Of a stretch of DNA of 38,537 nucleotides, positions 16,911 through 25,520 are shown in pieces. Position 1 is the stretch's first letter. Every line of letters begins with the position of its first letter. A model generated the notes under the pieces. That model was not told the DNA's origin and ran no database searches. It worked only from the letters and a program-made list of their open reading frames with translations. This stretch comes from UBA1046 sp964624395 (GTDB lineage: Bacteria; Bacillota; Clostridia; Saccharofermentanales; DTU023): assembly GCA_964624395.1 (NCBI GenBank), contig CAZUWY010000013.1:1-38537 (forward strand), written 5' to 3'. The translations under genes were made by a program, and so were the position numbers.

Positions 16911-17696
16911 CTATTCTTCAATTATAGCGCCAAAACGACGCTGCCTGGCTATATAGTCCATCAGTGCATGGCTAAAATCTTGCTTGCTGAAATCCGGCCA
17001 GAGCACATCTGAATACCAAAATTCGCTATAGGCGGACTGCCATAGTAAAAAGTTGGACAGGCGCTGCTCTCCTGAAGGACGAATTAAAAGATCCGGATCC
17101 GGCAGATCGGGCAAATACAAACAGGAGGCAAAAGCCTCCTCGCTAATCTCAGCAAGACTGATCTCCCCCTGCTGGCATTTACCTGCCAGAAGTCTTGCCG
17201 CCCTGCTGATCTCTCTTCTGCCGCCATAGTTAAAGGCCACTACAAGCTGCAAAGTCTTTCTCTCTTTTGATTCAGCCTCCGCCCGCTTGACCGTCTCAAC
17301 AACCTTTGCTGGCAGCTCTTCGATCTCGCCCATAAACCTCAATCTGACATCTTGCTGCTTTAGCTCCTGGTCGTAGCGGGCAAAAAACTCGATGAAGAGA
17401 TCCATCAGGGCTTCTACTTCCTTTTGCGGCCGCTGCCAGTTTTCAGTCGAAAAGGCAAAAACAGTGACATATTCAATGTCAAAGTCTATACACCAGCTGC
17501 AAAGATTATAGAGATTTTCCGCCCCGGCAAAATGGCCGCTCTTTCTAGGCAGACCCCGCTTTTTGGCCCAGCGGCCGTTGCCGTCCATAATCACAGCAAT
17601 ATGGCGGGGCAGTTTGCCCTCAAGAGTTTTCGGCACTTGAGCTGAAGATCTTGCCCTTGATTTGAAAATTTTCAAAAATGCTTTTGAAAACCCCAT
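16911..17696 (-). CDS. uppS: Undecaprenyl diphosphate synthase (cis-prenyltransferase)
   Basis: 261 residues. It condenses eight isopentenyl diphosphates onto farnesyl diphosphate to make the C55 lipid carrier for wall synthesis. Signature motifs are HIAVIMDGNGRWAKKRG with the catalytic aspartate, RKSGHFAGAEN, VTVFAFSTENW and the C-terminal IRPSGEQRLSNFLLWQSAYS with the IPP-binding arginines. A basic N-terminal extension of about 28 residues comes before the core. GAGG lies five bases before the ATG. Confidence 0.95.
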   Translation of the reverse strand: MGFSKAFLKIFKSRARSSAQVPKTLEGKLPRHIAVIMDGNGRWAKKRGLPRKSGHFAGAENLYNLCSWCIDFDIEYVTVFAFSTENWQRPQKEVEALMDLFIEFFARYDQELKQQDVRLRFMGEIEELPAKVVETVKRAEAESKERKTLQLVVAFNYGGRREISRAARLLAGKCQQGEISLAEISEEAFASCLYLPDLPDPDLLIRPSGEQRLSNFLLWQSAYSEFWYSDVLWPDFSKQDFSHALMDYIARQRRFGAIIEE

Positions 17697-17709
17697 AACA
17701 GCCTCGAGA

Positions 17710-18270
17710 TCAGATCTCCATCAATTCCTTTTCTTTGCTCTCCACAGCGGCATCGACCTTTTCCACATAGCGATCGGTCAGCTTCTGGATTTCAGTCTCT
17801 ATATTGTAGTAGAGATCTTCAGAGATTTCCTTATGCTTTAATTGGCCCTTGAAGTTCTCGATGGCCTCCCGCCTGATATTTCTGACGGCAACCTTGGCCT
17901 CCTCCCCCATTTTGCCGACCTGCTTACTTAAATCCCGCCTTCTGTCCTCGGTCAGAGGTGGGAAAATAAGGCGCAGGGATTTGCCGTCATTATTGGGGGG
18001 GATGCCCAGATCGGACATCTGCAGGGCCCGCTCCAGATCGCGCAGGGAATTTGTATCCCAGGGTGTAATCACGATCATGCGTGCCTCAGGCACCTGAATA
18101 TTGGCCACCTGGCTGATCGGAGTATCCACGCCGTAGTAATCAATGCTGATCTGATCTAAAACTCTGGGATTAGCCCTTCCTGCTCTGATGGCATTGAAAT
18201 CGCTGTCCAGTACGGAGAGTGTTTTGGTCATTTTTTCTTCGAATGATCTCAATTCTTGTTTAAAGTCCAT
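17710..18270 (-). CDS. frr: Ribosome recycling factor
   Basis: 186 residues, the standard size. Together with EF-G it splits post-termination ribosomes. Helical coiled arms are apparent, with MTKTLSVLDSDFNAIRAGRA, NPRVLDQISIDYYG, NIQVPEARMIVITPWD and LTEDRRRDLSKQVGKMGEEA. I placed the start at the ATG at 18270, five bases after GAGGAGG. A longer reading to 18303 adds residues not seen in the family. It sits between pyrH and uppS as in most Bacillota. Confidence 0.96.
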   Translation of the reverse strand: MDFKQELRSFEEKMTKTLSVLDSDFNAIRAGRANPRVLDQISIDYYGVDTPISQVANIQVPEARMIVITPWDTNSLRDLERALQMSDLGIPPNNDGKSLRLIFPPLTEDRRRDLSKQVGKMGEEAKVAVRNIRREAIENFKGQLKHKEISEDLYYNIETEIQKLTDRYVEKVDAAVESKEKELMEI

Positions 18271-18323
18271 ATAATCCTCCTCTTCGAGAATATATTTCAT
18301 CATTTTTTATTTAATACTAGCCC

Positions 18324-19025
18324 TCAGGAGATAATAGTGCCAATCTTTTCTCCCGCCGCCAGACGATAGATATTCTCCGGATCATTGATATTAAATACAA
18401 TAACAGGAATCTTGTTATCGCGACAGAGGGCAACTGCTGTTGCATCCATGATGGCCAGATTCTTGGCTAAAACCTCATCATAGGAGATCTCATCGTACTT
18501 TATCGCCGCCGGATCAATCTTGGGATCTCTGTCATAGACCCCGTCCACCATGGTTGCCTTCAAGACAGCATCGGCATTGATCTCCAGCCCGCGCAGGGCG
18601 GCAGCTGAATCGGTTGTAAAATAGGGGTTGCCGGTGCCGCCGGCAAAGACAAGGACGCGCCCCTTTTCCAGATGGCGCATCGCTCTTTTCCTGATATACT
18701 GCTCACTGATCTGCTGCATCTGAATGGAGTTCATCACTCTTGTATCCACTCCAGTCTGATCGAGAGCATCTGCTAAGGCCAGAGCATTCATGGCCGTGGC
18801 CAGCATACCCATATGATCAGCCGTCACCCGGTCCATATGACTGCTGCTGCGGCCGCGCCAGAAATTGCCGCCACCTACGACAATGCCAATATTTATCCCC
18901 AGTTCTCTGGTTTTCTTGATCACATGAGAAAGCCTCAGCAAGGTATCATTGTCGAGACCAGTCTTATCCTCGCCGGCCAGTGATTCACCGCTGATCTTAA
19001 GCAATACAGTCTTTAATTTAATCAT
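18324..19025 (-). CDS. pyrH: UMP kinase
   Basis: About 233 residues. It is an amino-acid-kinase-fold enzyme, unrelated to the eukaryotic UMP/CMP kinases. Motifs: LLKISGESLAG, IVVGGGNFWRGR, DHMGMLATAMNALAL, FAGGTGNPYFTTDSAAALR and NADAVLKATMVDGVYD. Two ATGs lie in tandem; the second (19025) is better spaced from AAGGTG. The gene starts directly after the tsf terminator with no promoter that I can recognise. Expression of the whole downstream block may therefore depend on read-through. Confidence 0.95.
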   Translation of the reverse strand: MIKLKTVLLKISGESLAGEDKTGLDNDTLLRLSHVIKKTRELGINIGIVVGGGNFWRGRSSSHMDRVTADHMGMLATAMNALALADALDQTGVDTRVMNSIQMQQISEQYIRKRAMRHLEKGRVLVFAGGTGNPYFTTDSAAALRGLEINADAVLKATMVDGVYDRDPKIDPAAIKYDEISYDEVLAKNLAIMDATAVALCRDNKIPVIVFNINDPENIYRLAAGEKIGTIIS

Positions 19026-19050
19026 CATGCACCTTAATTTCGTTTTGCTG

Positions 19051-19080
19051 AAAAAAAGGCCTGTCCCTAGGGCAGGCCTT
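19051..19080 (-). terminator. Rho-independent terminator after tsf
   Basis: Read on the minus strand, an 11-base stem (AAGGCCTGCCC / GGGACAGGCCTT, one wobble) closes on a tiny loop and runs straight into seven T residues. It lies between the tsf stop (19092) and the pyrH start. It should end or attenuate the rpsB-tsf transcript. Confidence 0.9.
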
Positions 19081-19091
19081 TATCTGTTAAT

Positions 19092-20045
19092 TTACTTTAG
19101 CTGCTTGGCTACTTCCTCGGCAAAATTTTCATCCTTTTTGCCTTCTAGGCCTTCACCGCGCTCATAGCGCAGGAAACGACTGACCTTGACACTGCCGCCG
19201 ATATCCTTGGCTGTGTTTTCAATGAATTTTCTGACTGTCACACCCTCTTCACGAACATAATCTTGATCTAAGAGGCAAAAGTCAGAATAATATCTCTTCA
19301 GCTTGCCGGCGACGATATTTTCAATAATTTTCTCCGGCTTGCCCTCTTTGCGCGCTGTGGCCCGGGCAATTTCCTTTTCATTTTCCAGCACAGCCGCCGG
19401 CACCGCATCTGCATCCAGGTACAAGGGCTTCATGGCTGCGATCTGCATGGTGATGTTTCTGGCCAGCTGCTGCAGCCCTTCCTTTTCAGCCAGCTGCTCA
19501 TTTTCTGCCACCAGTTCCAGCATGACGCCAACTCTGCCTTCACCGTGAATATAGATGTCGATCAGGCCGGGACCTTCAAGGGTAAAACGAGCCGCACGCC
19601 GGAAATTGATATTTTCTCTGATGGCGGCAATCTCCTCTTTAACTGCGGTGTCCACTGTAATGTCCTGGTTGGCAATATAGGGATCCTTGAGCATGCTCTC
19701 CATATTCTCAGTGTCATCACCCGTCAGCGGGGTTGCAAGTGCCTGGGCAGTCAGATTTTTCACCAACTGCTGAAACTTTTCGTTCTTGACGGCAAAATCC
19801 GTCTCTATATTGACTTCAATCAGGGCAGCGCTTTTTTTATCCTCAGCCACCAGGCCCGAAACCAGACCCTCGCAGGTGGCGCGGCCTGCTTTTTTCTCAG
19901 CTGTGGCCATGCCGTGCTCGCGCAGCCAGTTCAATGCTTTTTCAAAATTGCCGTCAGTGGCTGTAAGAGCTTTCTTACAATCCATCATGCCGGCTCCCGT
20001 AATCTCTCTTAACTCTTTGACCATTGCGGCGGTTATATTAGCCAT
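19092..20045 (-). CDS. tsf: Elongation factor Ts
   Basis: 317 residues. It is the guanine-nucleotide exchange factor for EF-Tu. The N-terminal UBA-like domain shows VKELREITGAGMMDCKKAL, followed by the conserved VNIETDFAVKNEKF segment that contacts EF-Tu. The two core domains and the C-terminal helix (about 225-300) are present, which makes it a full-length form. It is preceded by rpsB with a 94-base gap and followed by a strong terminator. The start has a GGAG-like site (TAGGAGATAAAT). Confidence 0.96.
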   Translation of the reverse strand: MANITAAMVKELREITGAGMMDCKKALTATDGNFEKALNWLREHGMATAEKKAGRATCEGLVSGLVAEDKKSAALIEVNIETDFAVKNEKFQQLVKNLTAQALATPLTGDDTENMESMLKDPYIANQDITVDTAVKEEIAAIRENINFRRAARFTLEGPGLIDIYIHGEGRVGVMLELVAENEQLAEKEGLQQLARNITMQIAAMKPLYLDADAVPAAVLENEKEIARATARKEGKPEKIIENIVAGKLKRYYSDFCLLDQDYVREEGVTVRKFIENTAKDIGGSVKVSRFLRYERGEGLEGKKDENFAEEVAKQLK

Positions 20046-20139
20046 ATTTATCTCCTATCATTAATATTCTAAAAATCTACTGTTCATTCGCAAAGACAAA
20101 ACATAAAGACAAAATAGATCTAGCTAAAGAGCCTTTATT

Positions 20140-20925
20140 TTATGCCAGCTCCACCTCTGCAGCTTCAGCTGTCTCAGCCAGCTCATCGGCCGCGAGCTCA
20201 TCTGCCTCTTCGACTTTATTTTCTTCTTCAGCAGCCATCTGCTCACCCTGGCGTCCTTCCAGAACTGCGTCAGCCATAACACTGGTTAAAAGCTTAATCG
20301 CACGGATGGCATCATCATTGCCGGGGATAACAAAATCCACTTCTGTCGGATCGCAGTTGGTGTCAACAATGCCGACGATGGGAATACCAAGTCTTCTGGC
20401 TTCGGCTACGGCAATATGTTCCTTCTTGGGATCGACAACATATACGACCTGGGGCAGTCCGGGCATTTCGGCAATGCCACCCAGGTTCTTGTTCAGTTTA
20501 TCCATTTCGTGATGCAGGGCAGCGACTTCCTTTTTAGGCAGCACATCAAAGGTGCCGTCCTCTTCCATTTTCTGCAGATCCTTAAGGCGCCTGATGCTCT
20601 TGGCAATGGTCCTGTAATTGGTGAGCGTGCCGCCCAGCCAGCGGTTGTTGACATAGTACATGCCGCAGCGCTGCGCTTCTTCACGCACAGAATCCTGGGC
20701 CTGCTTTTTGGTGCCGACAAATAAAATACTGCCGCCTCTCTCCGAGACATTGCGCACAAATTCATAAGCCAGCTCAATCTGTTTCACCGTCTGCTGCAGA
20801 TCAATGATATAAATACCATTTCTCTCAGTAAAAATATAAGGTGCCATTTTGGGATTCCAGCGGCGGGTCTGATGTCCGAAATGAACTCCGCCCTCGAGTA
20901 ATTGCTTCATGGTTACGACAGCCAT
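20140..20925 (-). CDS. rpsB: 30S ribosomal protein S2
   Basis: 261 residues. It begins MAVVTMKQLLEGGVHFGHQT, followed by RWNPKMAPYIFTERNGIYI, ILFVGTKKQAQ, NRWLGGTLTNYRTI and DPKKEHIAVAEARRLGIP, all classic for S2. The C-terminus is an acidic Ala/Glu extension of about 40 residues, which is common in this group. I chose the ATG at 20925, preceded by CAGGAGG. A reading from 20961 would use the leader region and is unlikely. It starts the rpsB-tsf unit. Confidence 0.96.
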   Translation of the reverse strand: MAVVTMKQLLEGGVHFGHQTRRWNPKMAPYIFTERNGIYIIDLQQTVKQIELAYEFVRNVSERGGSILFVGTKKQAQDSVREEAQRCGMYYVNNRWLGGTLTNYRTIAKSIRRLKDLQKMEEDGTFDVLPKKEVAALHHEMDKLNKNLGGIAEMPGLPQVVYVVDPKKEHIAVAEARRLGIPIVGIVDTNCDPTEVDFVIPGNDDAIRAIKLLTSVMADAVLEGRQGEQMAAEEENKVEEADELAADELAETAEAAEVELA

Positions 20926-20947
20926 AAATACCTCCTGTTTTTTCCTC

Positions 20948-20986
20948 CACGGATCCATCAATATTGTTCAACAGGATTGATCCGTG
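20948..20986 (-). promoter_or_regulatory. Stem-loop in the rpsB leader, possible S2 autoregulatory element
   Basis: An 11-base-pair interrupted inverted repeat lies in the 5' leader: CACGG...CCGTG at the outer end and ATCAAT...ATTGAT inside, with a short bulge. Its 3' foot lies about 10 bases upstream of the CAGGAGG of rpsB. There is no T-run, so it is not a simple terminator. Autogenous control by S2 is known in some bacteria; the assignment here is inference. Confidence 0.45.
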
Positions 20987-21004
20987 TGTGTAATAACCTG
21001 AGAA

Positions 21005-21010
21005 ATTGTA
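21005..21010 (-). promoter_or_regulatory. Probable extended -10 element of the rpsB promoter
   Basis: On the minus strand TGATACAAT gives an extended -10 (TG-n-TACAAT) about 80 bases before the rpsB start. The matching -35 would fall at about 21028-21033, inside the run of Ns, so it cannot be verified. Confidence 0.5.
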
Positions 21011-21023
21011 TCACAGTTATCTC

Positions 21024-21123
21024 NNNNNNNNNNNNNNNNNNNNNNNNNNNNNNNNNNNNNNNNNNNNNNNNNNNNNNNNNNNNNNNNNNNNNNNNNNNNN
21101 NNNNNNNNNNNNNNNNNNNNNNN
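21024..21123. other. Scaffold gap of exactly 100 N
   Basis: The run is exactly 100 undetermined bases, the standard filler for a gap of unknown size. It cuts the rpsB upstream region and the pepV promoter region. The adjacency of rpsB and pepV, and the linkage of the two halves of this window, rests on scaffolding rather than read sequence. Confidence 0.98.
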
Positions 21124-21193
21124 TTACTCCTTTTATAGTTCTTTGTGGTATTTTGAAAAGAAGATAAATAATCTCACAACTGGAGGCAAAATT

Positions 21194-22531
21194 ATGAAGA
21201 TAGACGAAGCAAAAATCCCTTCACAGGAGACGATAAAAAAGCTGGCAGCAGAAATGGCAGCCTACCGGGAGGGCTTTATCGAGGATCTATGCGCCCAGAT
21301 AGCCATCCCTAGTGTCATGGCTGAACCCGAGGCAAATGCCCCTTACGGCAAAGAGCCGGCCAGAGCCTTGGAGCTCTTTTTTAAGCAGGCGGAAAATTTA
21401 GGCTTTGCCACGACCAATGTCGACTACCATGCCGGCTTTTGTGAGCTAGGCAGCGGCGAGGAGATGGTGGCCGCCCTTTGCCATTTGGATGTTGTGCCCG
21501 CCGGAGCCGGCTGGGAGAGAGATCCCTTTACCGCAGTGGTGGAGGATGGAAAAATCTACGGCCGCGGCACCAGTGACGATAAGGGTCCGGCCATTGCGAT
21601 TCTCTACGCTCTGCGTGCGCTGGCGGATGACCCTGACTTTAAGCCGAAAAAGAGGATTCGCCTGATTGTGGGCACCAATGAGGAAAACGGTAGTGCCTGC
21701 ATGGATTATTACCGCGAGCATGCTGAAATCCCGGTCAGCGGCTTTACCGCTGATGCCGACTTCCCTGCCGTCTATGCGGAAAAAGGAATTGCCACTTTAG
21801 TCTTCAGCTGGCAAAGAGCGGGCAGCGAAAAACTGCTTTTTGCCAAAGGCGGCGAAGCTGTCAATATGGTGCCGGGCAGCTGTGCGGTTCAGTATCTGGA
21901 TCTAGAAGGTCAGCTGATTGAAAAGGAATTTGCCGGCATCACAGCCCATGCGGCCATGCCCTATCTGGGTGTAAATGCAATCTCCAAAGCTGTTTCAGAG
22001 TTAGAGCAGCTCTTTCCCTTAGATCCTTTTTTAAGCTTTTACCAAGAATATATCGGCCTGGACACAGACGGCGTCAAGCTGGGGCTAGATTTCAGTGATG
22101 AGTCAGGAGAGACCACTGTCAATGCCGGCCTTTTAGAGCTGGATGAAAAAGAGGCCAAGCTTTATCTAAATATCAGGTATCCGGTCACCATGGACTTTTT
22201 GGCAGCCGTAGAAAAGCTGCAAGAAAAATTTGCCGGCGCCGAGCCGAAAATCTCACTGGCAGGTCAGATGGAGCCGATCAATCTGGGCAAGGATTCTTAT
22301 TTGATCAAGACCTTGATGCAAGTATATTCAGACAGCACAGGCCTTGATGCCGAGGCAGTCACCTTGGGAGGCGGCACCTATGCCAGATCCATTCCCAATA
22401 TCTGTGCTTTTGGCATGCAGTTTCCCGGTGATGAGGAAGTGGCGCATCAGATCAACGAATATATTGAGATAGATAAAGCACTGGCCGCTGCTGCCATCTA
22501 CCGCGATTCCTTGCGCAAGCTGGCTGAATAG
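21194..22531 (+). CDS. pepV: M20-family dipeptidase (PepV-like)
   Basis: 445 residues. This is a cytosolic zinc dipeptidase of the M20/M25 family. Visible are LCHLDVVPAGAGWERDPF with the first metal histidine (97), YGRGTSDDKGP with the bridging aspartate, GTNEENGSACM with the glutamates, and GGGTYARSIPN. The C-terminal DEEVAHQINEYI contains the last metal histidine. A lid domain lies between about residues 190 and 370. GGAGG lies seven bases before the ATG at 21194; an in-frame start at 21143 lacks such a site. It is the only plus-strand gene between the two minus-strand blocks and is convergent with ispH-rpsA. Substrate preference cannot be read from sequence. Confidence 0.9.
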   Translation: MKIDEAKIPSQETIKKLAAEMAAYREGFIEDLCAQIAIPSVMAEPEANAPYGKEPARALELFFKQAENLGFATTNVDYHAGFCELGSGEEMVAALCHLDVVPAGAGWERDPFTAVVEDGKIYGRGTSDDKGPAIAILYALRALADDPDFKPKKRIRLIVGTNEENGSACMDYYREHAEIPVSGFTADADFPAVYAEKGIATLVFSWQRAGSEKLLFAKGGEAVNMVPGSCAVQYLDLEGQLIEKEFAGITAHAAMPYLGVNAISKAVSELEQLFPLDPFLSFYQEYIGLDTDGVKLGLDFSDESGETTVNAGLLELDEKEAKLYLNIRYPVTMDFLAAVEKLQEKFAGAEPKISLAGQMEPINLGKDSYLIKTLMQVYSDSTGLDAEAVTLGGGTYARSIPNICAFGMQFPGDEEVAHQINEYIEIDKALAAAAIYRDSLRKLAE

Positions 22532-22596
22532 CACTCAGCTGGCCAAATAATGCCAGGCTGAAAAAAGATTAAAAAGAATAAATTTTTTCCGTAGAT

Positions 22597-22630
22597 AAAG
22601 GGACTGCCCCCAGATAGGACAGTCCCTTTT
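22597..22630. terminator. Bidirectional terminator between pepV and ispH-rpsA
   Basis: A ten-base perfect inverted repeat (AAAGGGACTG / CAGTCCCTTT) encloses a 13-base loop and has T-rich tails in both directions. It lies between the convergent pepV (ends 22531) and ispH-rpsA (ends 22664) genes and can serve both. Confidence 0.85.
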
Positions 22631-22663
22631 CAATTATTTACTTATTTTGCTAAAGACTAGATA

Positions 22664-25471
22664 TTACTCTTTTTCGGCTAGCTCAGTTTCAGCTTCTTCA
22701 GCTTCGACTTCAGGTACCTCTTCAGCAGCTTCCAGATTCTCTTCAGATTCTTCAGGTTCAACTTCGGCAGTATCTTCATCTTCTTTTGCCTCTTCATCTT
22801 CTGCAGCAGTCACAACTGCTTCCTCGGCAGGCGCCACTTCCTCTGCCTTTTCTTCAAGAGCCTCAGACACTTCTTCAGCGACCTTTTCTACTTCTTCCGG
22901 GGCAGCTTTTGCTTCTTCTTTTACCTCTGCAGCAGTTTCTTCAGCCGCAGCCTGCTCGCCTCTGATCTTATCTAAAAGCTCGGCACCGGCGTCGGATACG
23001 GCGGTAATATTGACCAGATCACCGATCGAAGACGGGGTATGGCTGTCCGTGTAGCTGGAGGGCTCTTCTTCTTTGCCCTGCCTGGCTTTCGGTCTGCGCT
23101 CACGTCTTTCGCGCACAGGCTTGCCATCCTTGTCCTGCCTGGTTTTCTGACGGGCCTCTATCTCAGCTCTCATCTCTTCGGAAGGATTGATGGGCTCAAC
23201 CTCGCGAATACTGATACTGATACGTCTTGATTCATTGGAGACTTCCAAGACGCGGGCATCAATTTCCATCCCTACAGCCAGCACATCATTGGGGCGGTTG
23301 AGACGGTAGTCTGAGATCTGGGAGATATGGCAGAGAGCATCAACGCCGGGCGCGATTTCAATAAAGGCGCCAAACTGGAACATGCGCACTACGATGCCGC
23401 GAACAATTGAACCGACAGGGAATTTTTCTTCAATATCCTTGTAGGGATCATTGTCAGCCAGGCGGTAGCCCAGGGAGATCCTTCTGGCGTCGCGGTCGAA
23501 ATCTTTAACAAAGACTTCAATCTTATCGCCGACATTAATAACTTCACTGGGGTGCTTGATTCTCTTCCAGGACAATTCGCTGATATGGACCAGGCCGTCC
23601 ACACCGCCAATATCTACAAAGGCGCCAAAATCTGTCAGATTTCTGACTGTGCCTGTATAGAACTTGTCAACTTCAATATCGTCCCAGAGATCATCGGCCT
23701 TCTTGCGGCGGTCACGCTGCAAGAGGGAGCGTCTGGAGCCCGCAACCTTGGGGCGCTTGCGATTGGAATCAAACTGGGTGATCAAAATGTCAAAGCTCTC
23801 ACCGCGATAAGGCTCCAAATCGTCGACAATATTTAATTCCAGCTGGGTCCTGTGCACATAGATGTCAACGCTGCCGTAGGTGCAGATAACGCCGTCTTTG
23901 ACAACATTGGACACTTTGACATGGACTGGGGTCTTTTCTTCAAAAGCCTTTTCGATCTGAGCCTTGTGCTTGGAGAAGTCCACTCTCGCCTTGGAGAGGG
24001 TGATCTCCTTGCCCATATCGGTATTGCGGATATTTCTGACATAGACCTCAAGTTCTGCATGGTTTTTGACTGCAGCTTCTAAATCGTATTCAGGATCACT
24101 TTCAAACTCTTTTAGAGGTATCCTGCCTTCGGATTTGTCTTTGACATCGACGTAGACATAGTTGTCATCCTTGCGCACAACAACGCCTGTCACAATACTC
24201 CCCCGCTTAAGCTGGGGTATGCTGTCGATAAAATCCGAAAAGCTGACATCAGCCGGTTCTTTAACTTCCGTCTTCTGTTCTGCCTCGTCCTTAGCAGCAT
24301 CTTCCTTAGCTTCTACGGTAGCGGCAGCGGCATCTTCTGTTTCTTCGGTGCTCTCTTCGGCTTGCTGAGTCTCTGCAGATTCTTCTTTCACTTCTGCAGG
24401 CTCATCTCCCGGATCAGCTTCCTCAGCCGCCTCAGCTGTTACAGCCAAATCGTCTTCAGTTGCTCCTGCACCGGCAGAATCTGCACTAATTTCAGCTTCA
24501 GCTGCCTTTTCGGGATCGTCTGATCCTGCTAGCGGCATTTCGGCTGTGTCTGACGGATCTTGCTCTTCTTGTGGCTGATGCACAAGAGCTGTCTCTTTCT
24601 CTTCCTGAGCTACGAGACCTTCTTGTTCTCTCATCTTGTGGATAACCTCCCTGATCATGCTCTGGGGTGTTGAAGCCCCGGCAGTAATACCAATTTTTTT
24701 GTGCCTCAAATCCCTGAGGCCAAACAGTTCATCGATCTGTTTGGCATCCTCGATCAAATGCACATCCGGACATTGGCTGGCACATACTTCCATCAATTTC
24801 ATCGTGTTGGAACTGGTGGAACTTCCTAAAACAAGAATAAGATCCGATCTCGCTGCCAGAACGGACGCCTCCTCTTGCCTATTTGCAGCCGTAACACATA
24901 TTGTATCAAAAATTTCCAGTTTTGCAATTTTGTTCTTTAATATTTTAGCAATTTGGGCAAATTGCTGGGCAGAAAAAGTGGTCTGTGAGACTAAAAGCCA
25001 TTTTTTCTCGGCAAACTCAAGTTTTTCTGCCTCCAAAGGCGAGTTAATGATGACCGGGTCAAGGCCATAATGGCCCACCAGACCTCTGACCTCGGGATGG
25101 TTAGGGTCGCCCGTAATGATCAGGGAGAGATCCTCCTCTTTGGCCCTGGCTGCCAGGGCTTGTACCTTGGAGACAAAGGGGCAGGTCTGATCTATGATCA
25201 AGCAGCCCTTGTCCTCGAGCTCCTGGATAATCTCAGGAGCTACGCCGTGGGCACGGATAATAACTTTCGCGCCGGCCGGGATAGAGGCAGCCTCAGAGGC
25301 CAGCTTAAGGCCCTGATCTAAAAGCTCTGACACCACATGCTGGTTGTGAACAATTTCTCCCAGCATCCAGGTGTTCTCCCTGCCCTCCTCTTCGGCAGCA
25401 GAAAAAGCGGCGGCCACCGCCATGCGCACCCCCGGGCAAAAGCCGGCCTTTTTTGCCAGTTCAATCTCCAT
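22664..25471 (-). CDS. ispH: Fused HMBPP reductase (IspH) and ribosomal protein S1-type RNA-binding protein
   Basis: 935 residues. Residues 1-285 are IspH, the last MEP-pathway enzyme, which reduces HMBPP to IPP and DMAPP. The 4Fe-4S cysteines are 12, 97 and 192, in AGFCPGVRMA, DQTCPFVSK and DTICVTAANRQ. RAHGV, NHPEVRG, SQTTFS and GITAGASTP are also seen. An acidic Ala/Glu linker of about 130 residues follows. Four S1 OB-fold repeats come next (about 421-497, 512-589, 599-669, 684-756), of which the third and fourth are canonical and the second is degenerate. A basic patch (RERRERRPKAR) and an acidic tail end the protein. IspH-S1 fusions are known in Clostridia. The ATG at 25471 is taken; the TTG before it is less likely. 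Confidence 0.94.
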   Translation of the reverse strand: MEIELAKKAGFCPGVRMAVAAAFSAAEEEGRENTWMLGEIVHNQHVVSELLDQGLKLASEAASIPAGAKVIIRAHGVAPEIIQELEDKGCLIIDQTCPFVSKVQALAARAKEEDLSLIITGDPNHPEVRGLVGHYGLDPVIINSPLEAEKLEFAEKKWLLVSQTTFSAQQFAQIAKILKNKIAKLEIFDTICVTAANRQEEASVLAARSDLILVLGSSTSSNTMKLMEVCASQCPDVHLIEDAKQIDELFGLRDLRHKKIGITAGASTPQSMIREVIHKMREQEGLVAQEEKETALVHQPQEEQDPSDTAEMPLAGSDDPEKAAEAEISADSAGAGATEDDLAVTAEAAEEADPGDEPAEVKEESAETQQAEESTEETEDAAAATVEAKEDAAKDEAEQKTEVKEPADVSFSDFIDSIPQLKRGSIVTGVVVRKDDNYVYVDVKDKSEGRIPLKEFESDPEYDLEAAVKNHAELEVYVRNIRNTDMGKEITLSKARVDFSKHKAQIEKAFEEKTPVHVKVSNVVKDGVICTYGSVDIYVHRTQLELNIVDDLEPYRGESFDILITQFDSNRKRPKVAGSRRSLLQRDRRKKADDLWDDIEVDKFYTGTVRNLTDFGAFVDIGGVDGLVHISELSWKRIKHPSEVINVGDKIEVFVKDFDRDARRISLGYRLADNDPYKDIEEKFPVGSIVRGIVVRMFQFGAFIEIAPGVDALCHISQISDYRLNRPNDVLAVGMEIDARVLEVSNESRRISISIREVEPINPSEEMRAEIEARQKTRQDKDGKPVRERRERRPKARQGKEEEPSSYTDSHTPSSIGDLVNITAVSDAGAELLDKIRGEQAAAEETAAEVKEEAKAAPEEVEKVAEEVSEALEEKAEEVAPAEEAVVTAAEDEEAKEDEDTAEVEPEESEENLEAAEEVPEVEAEEAETELAEKE

Positions 25472-25520
25472 CAATCTTTCCCGTCATTTTCTATCTTTAA
25501 TCTTTTTAGGCAAGATAGCT

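Noticed and set aside
22534..22563. An inverted repeat (CAGC-TGGC ... GCCA-GGCTG) right after pepV as a terminator.
   Set aside because: It is followed by A residues on the plus strand, not T, and a better bidirectional terminator lies at 22597-22630.
22647..23054. A long plus-strand open frame rich in Ser and Ala opposite the C-terminus of IspH-S1.
   Set aside because: It is a mirror of Glu/Ala-rich codons on the other strand and has no ribosome site or family resemblance.
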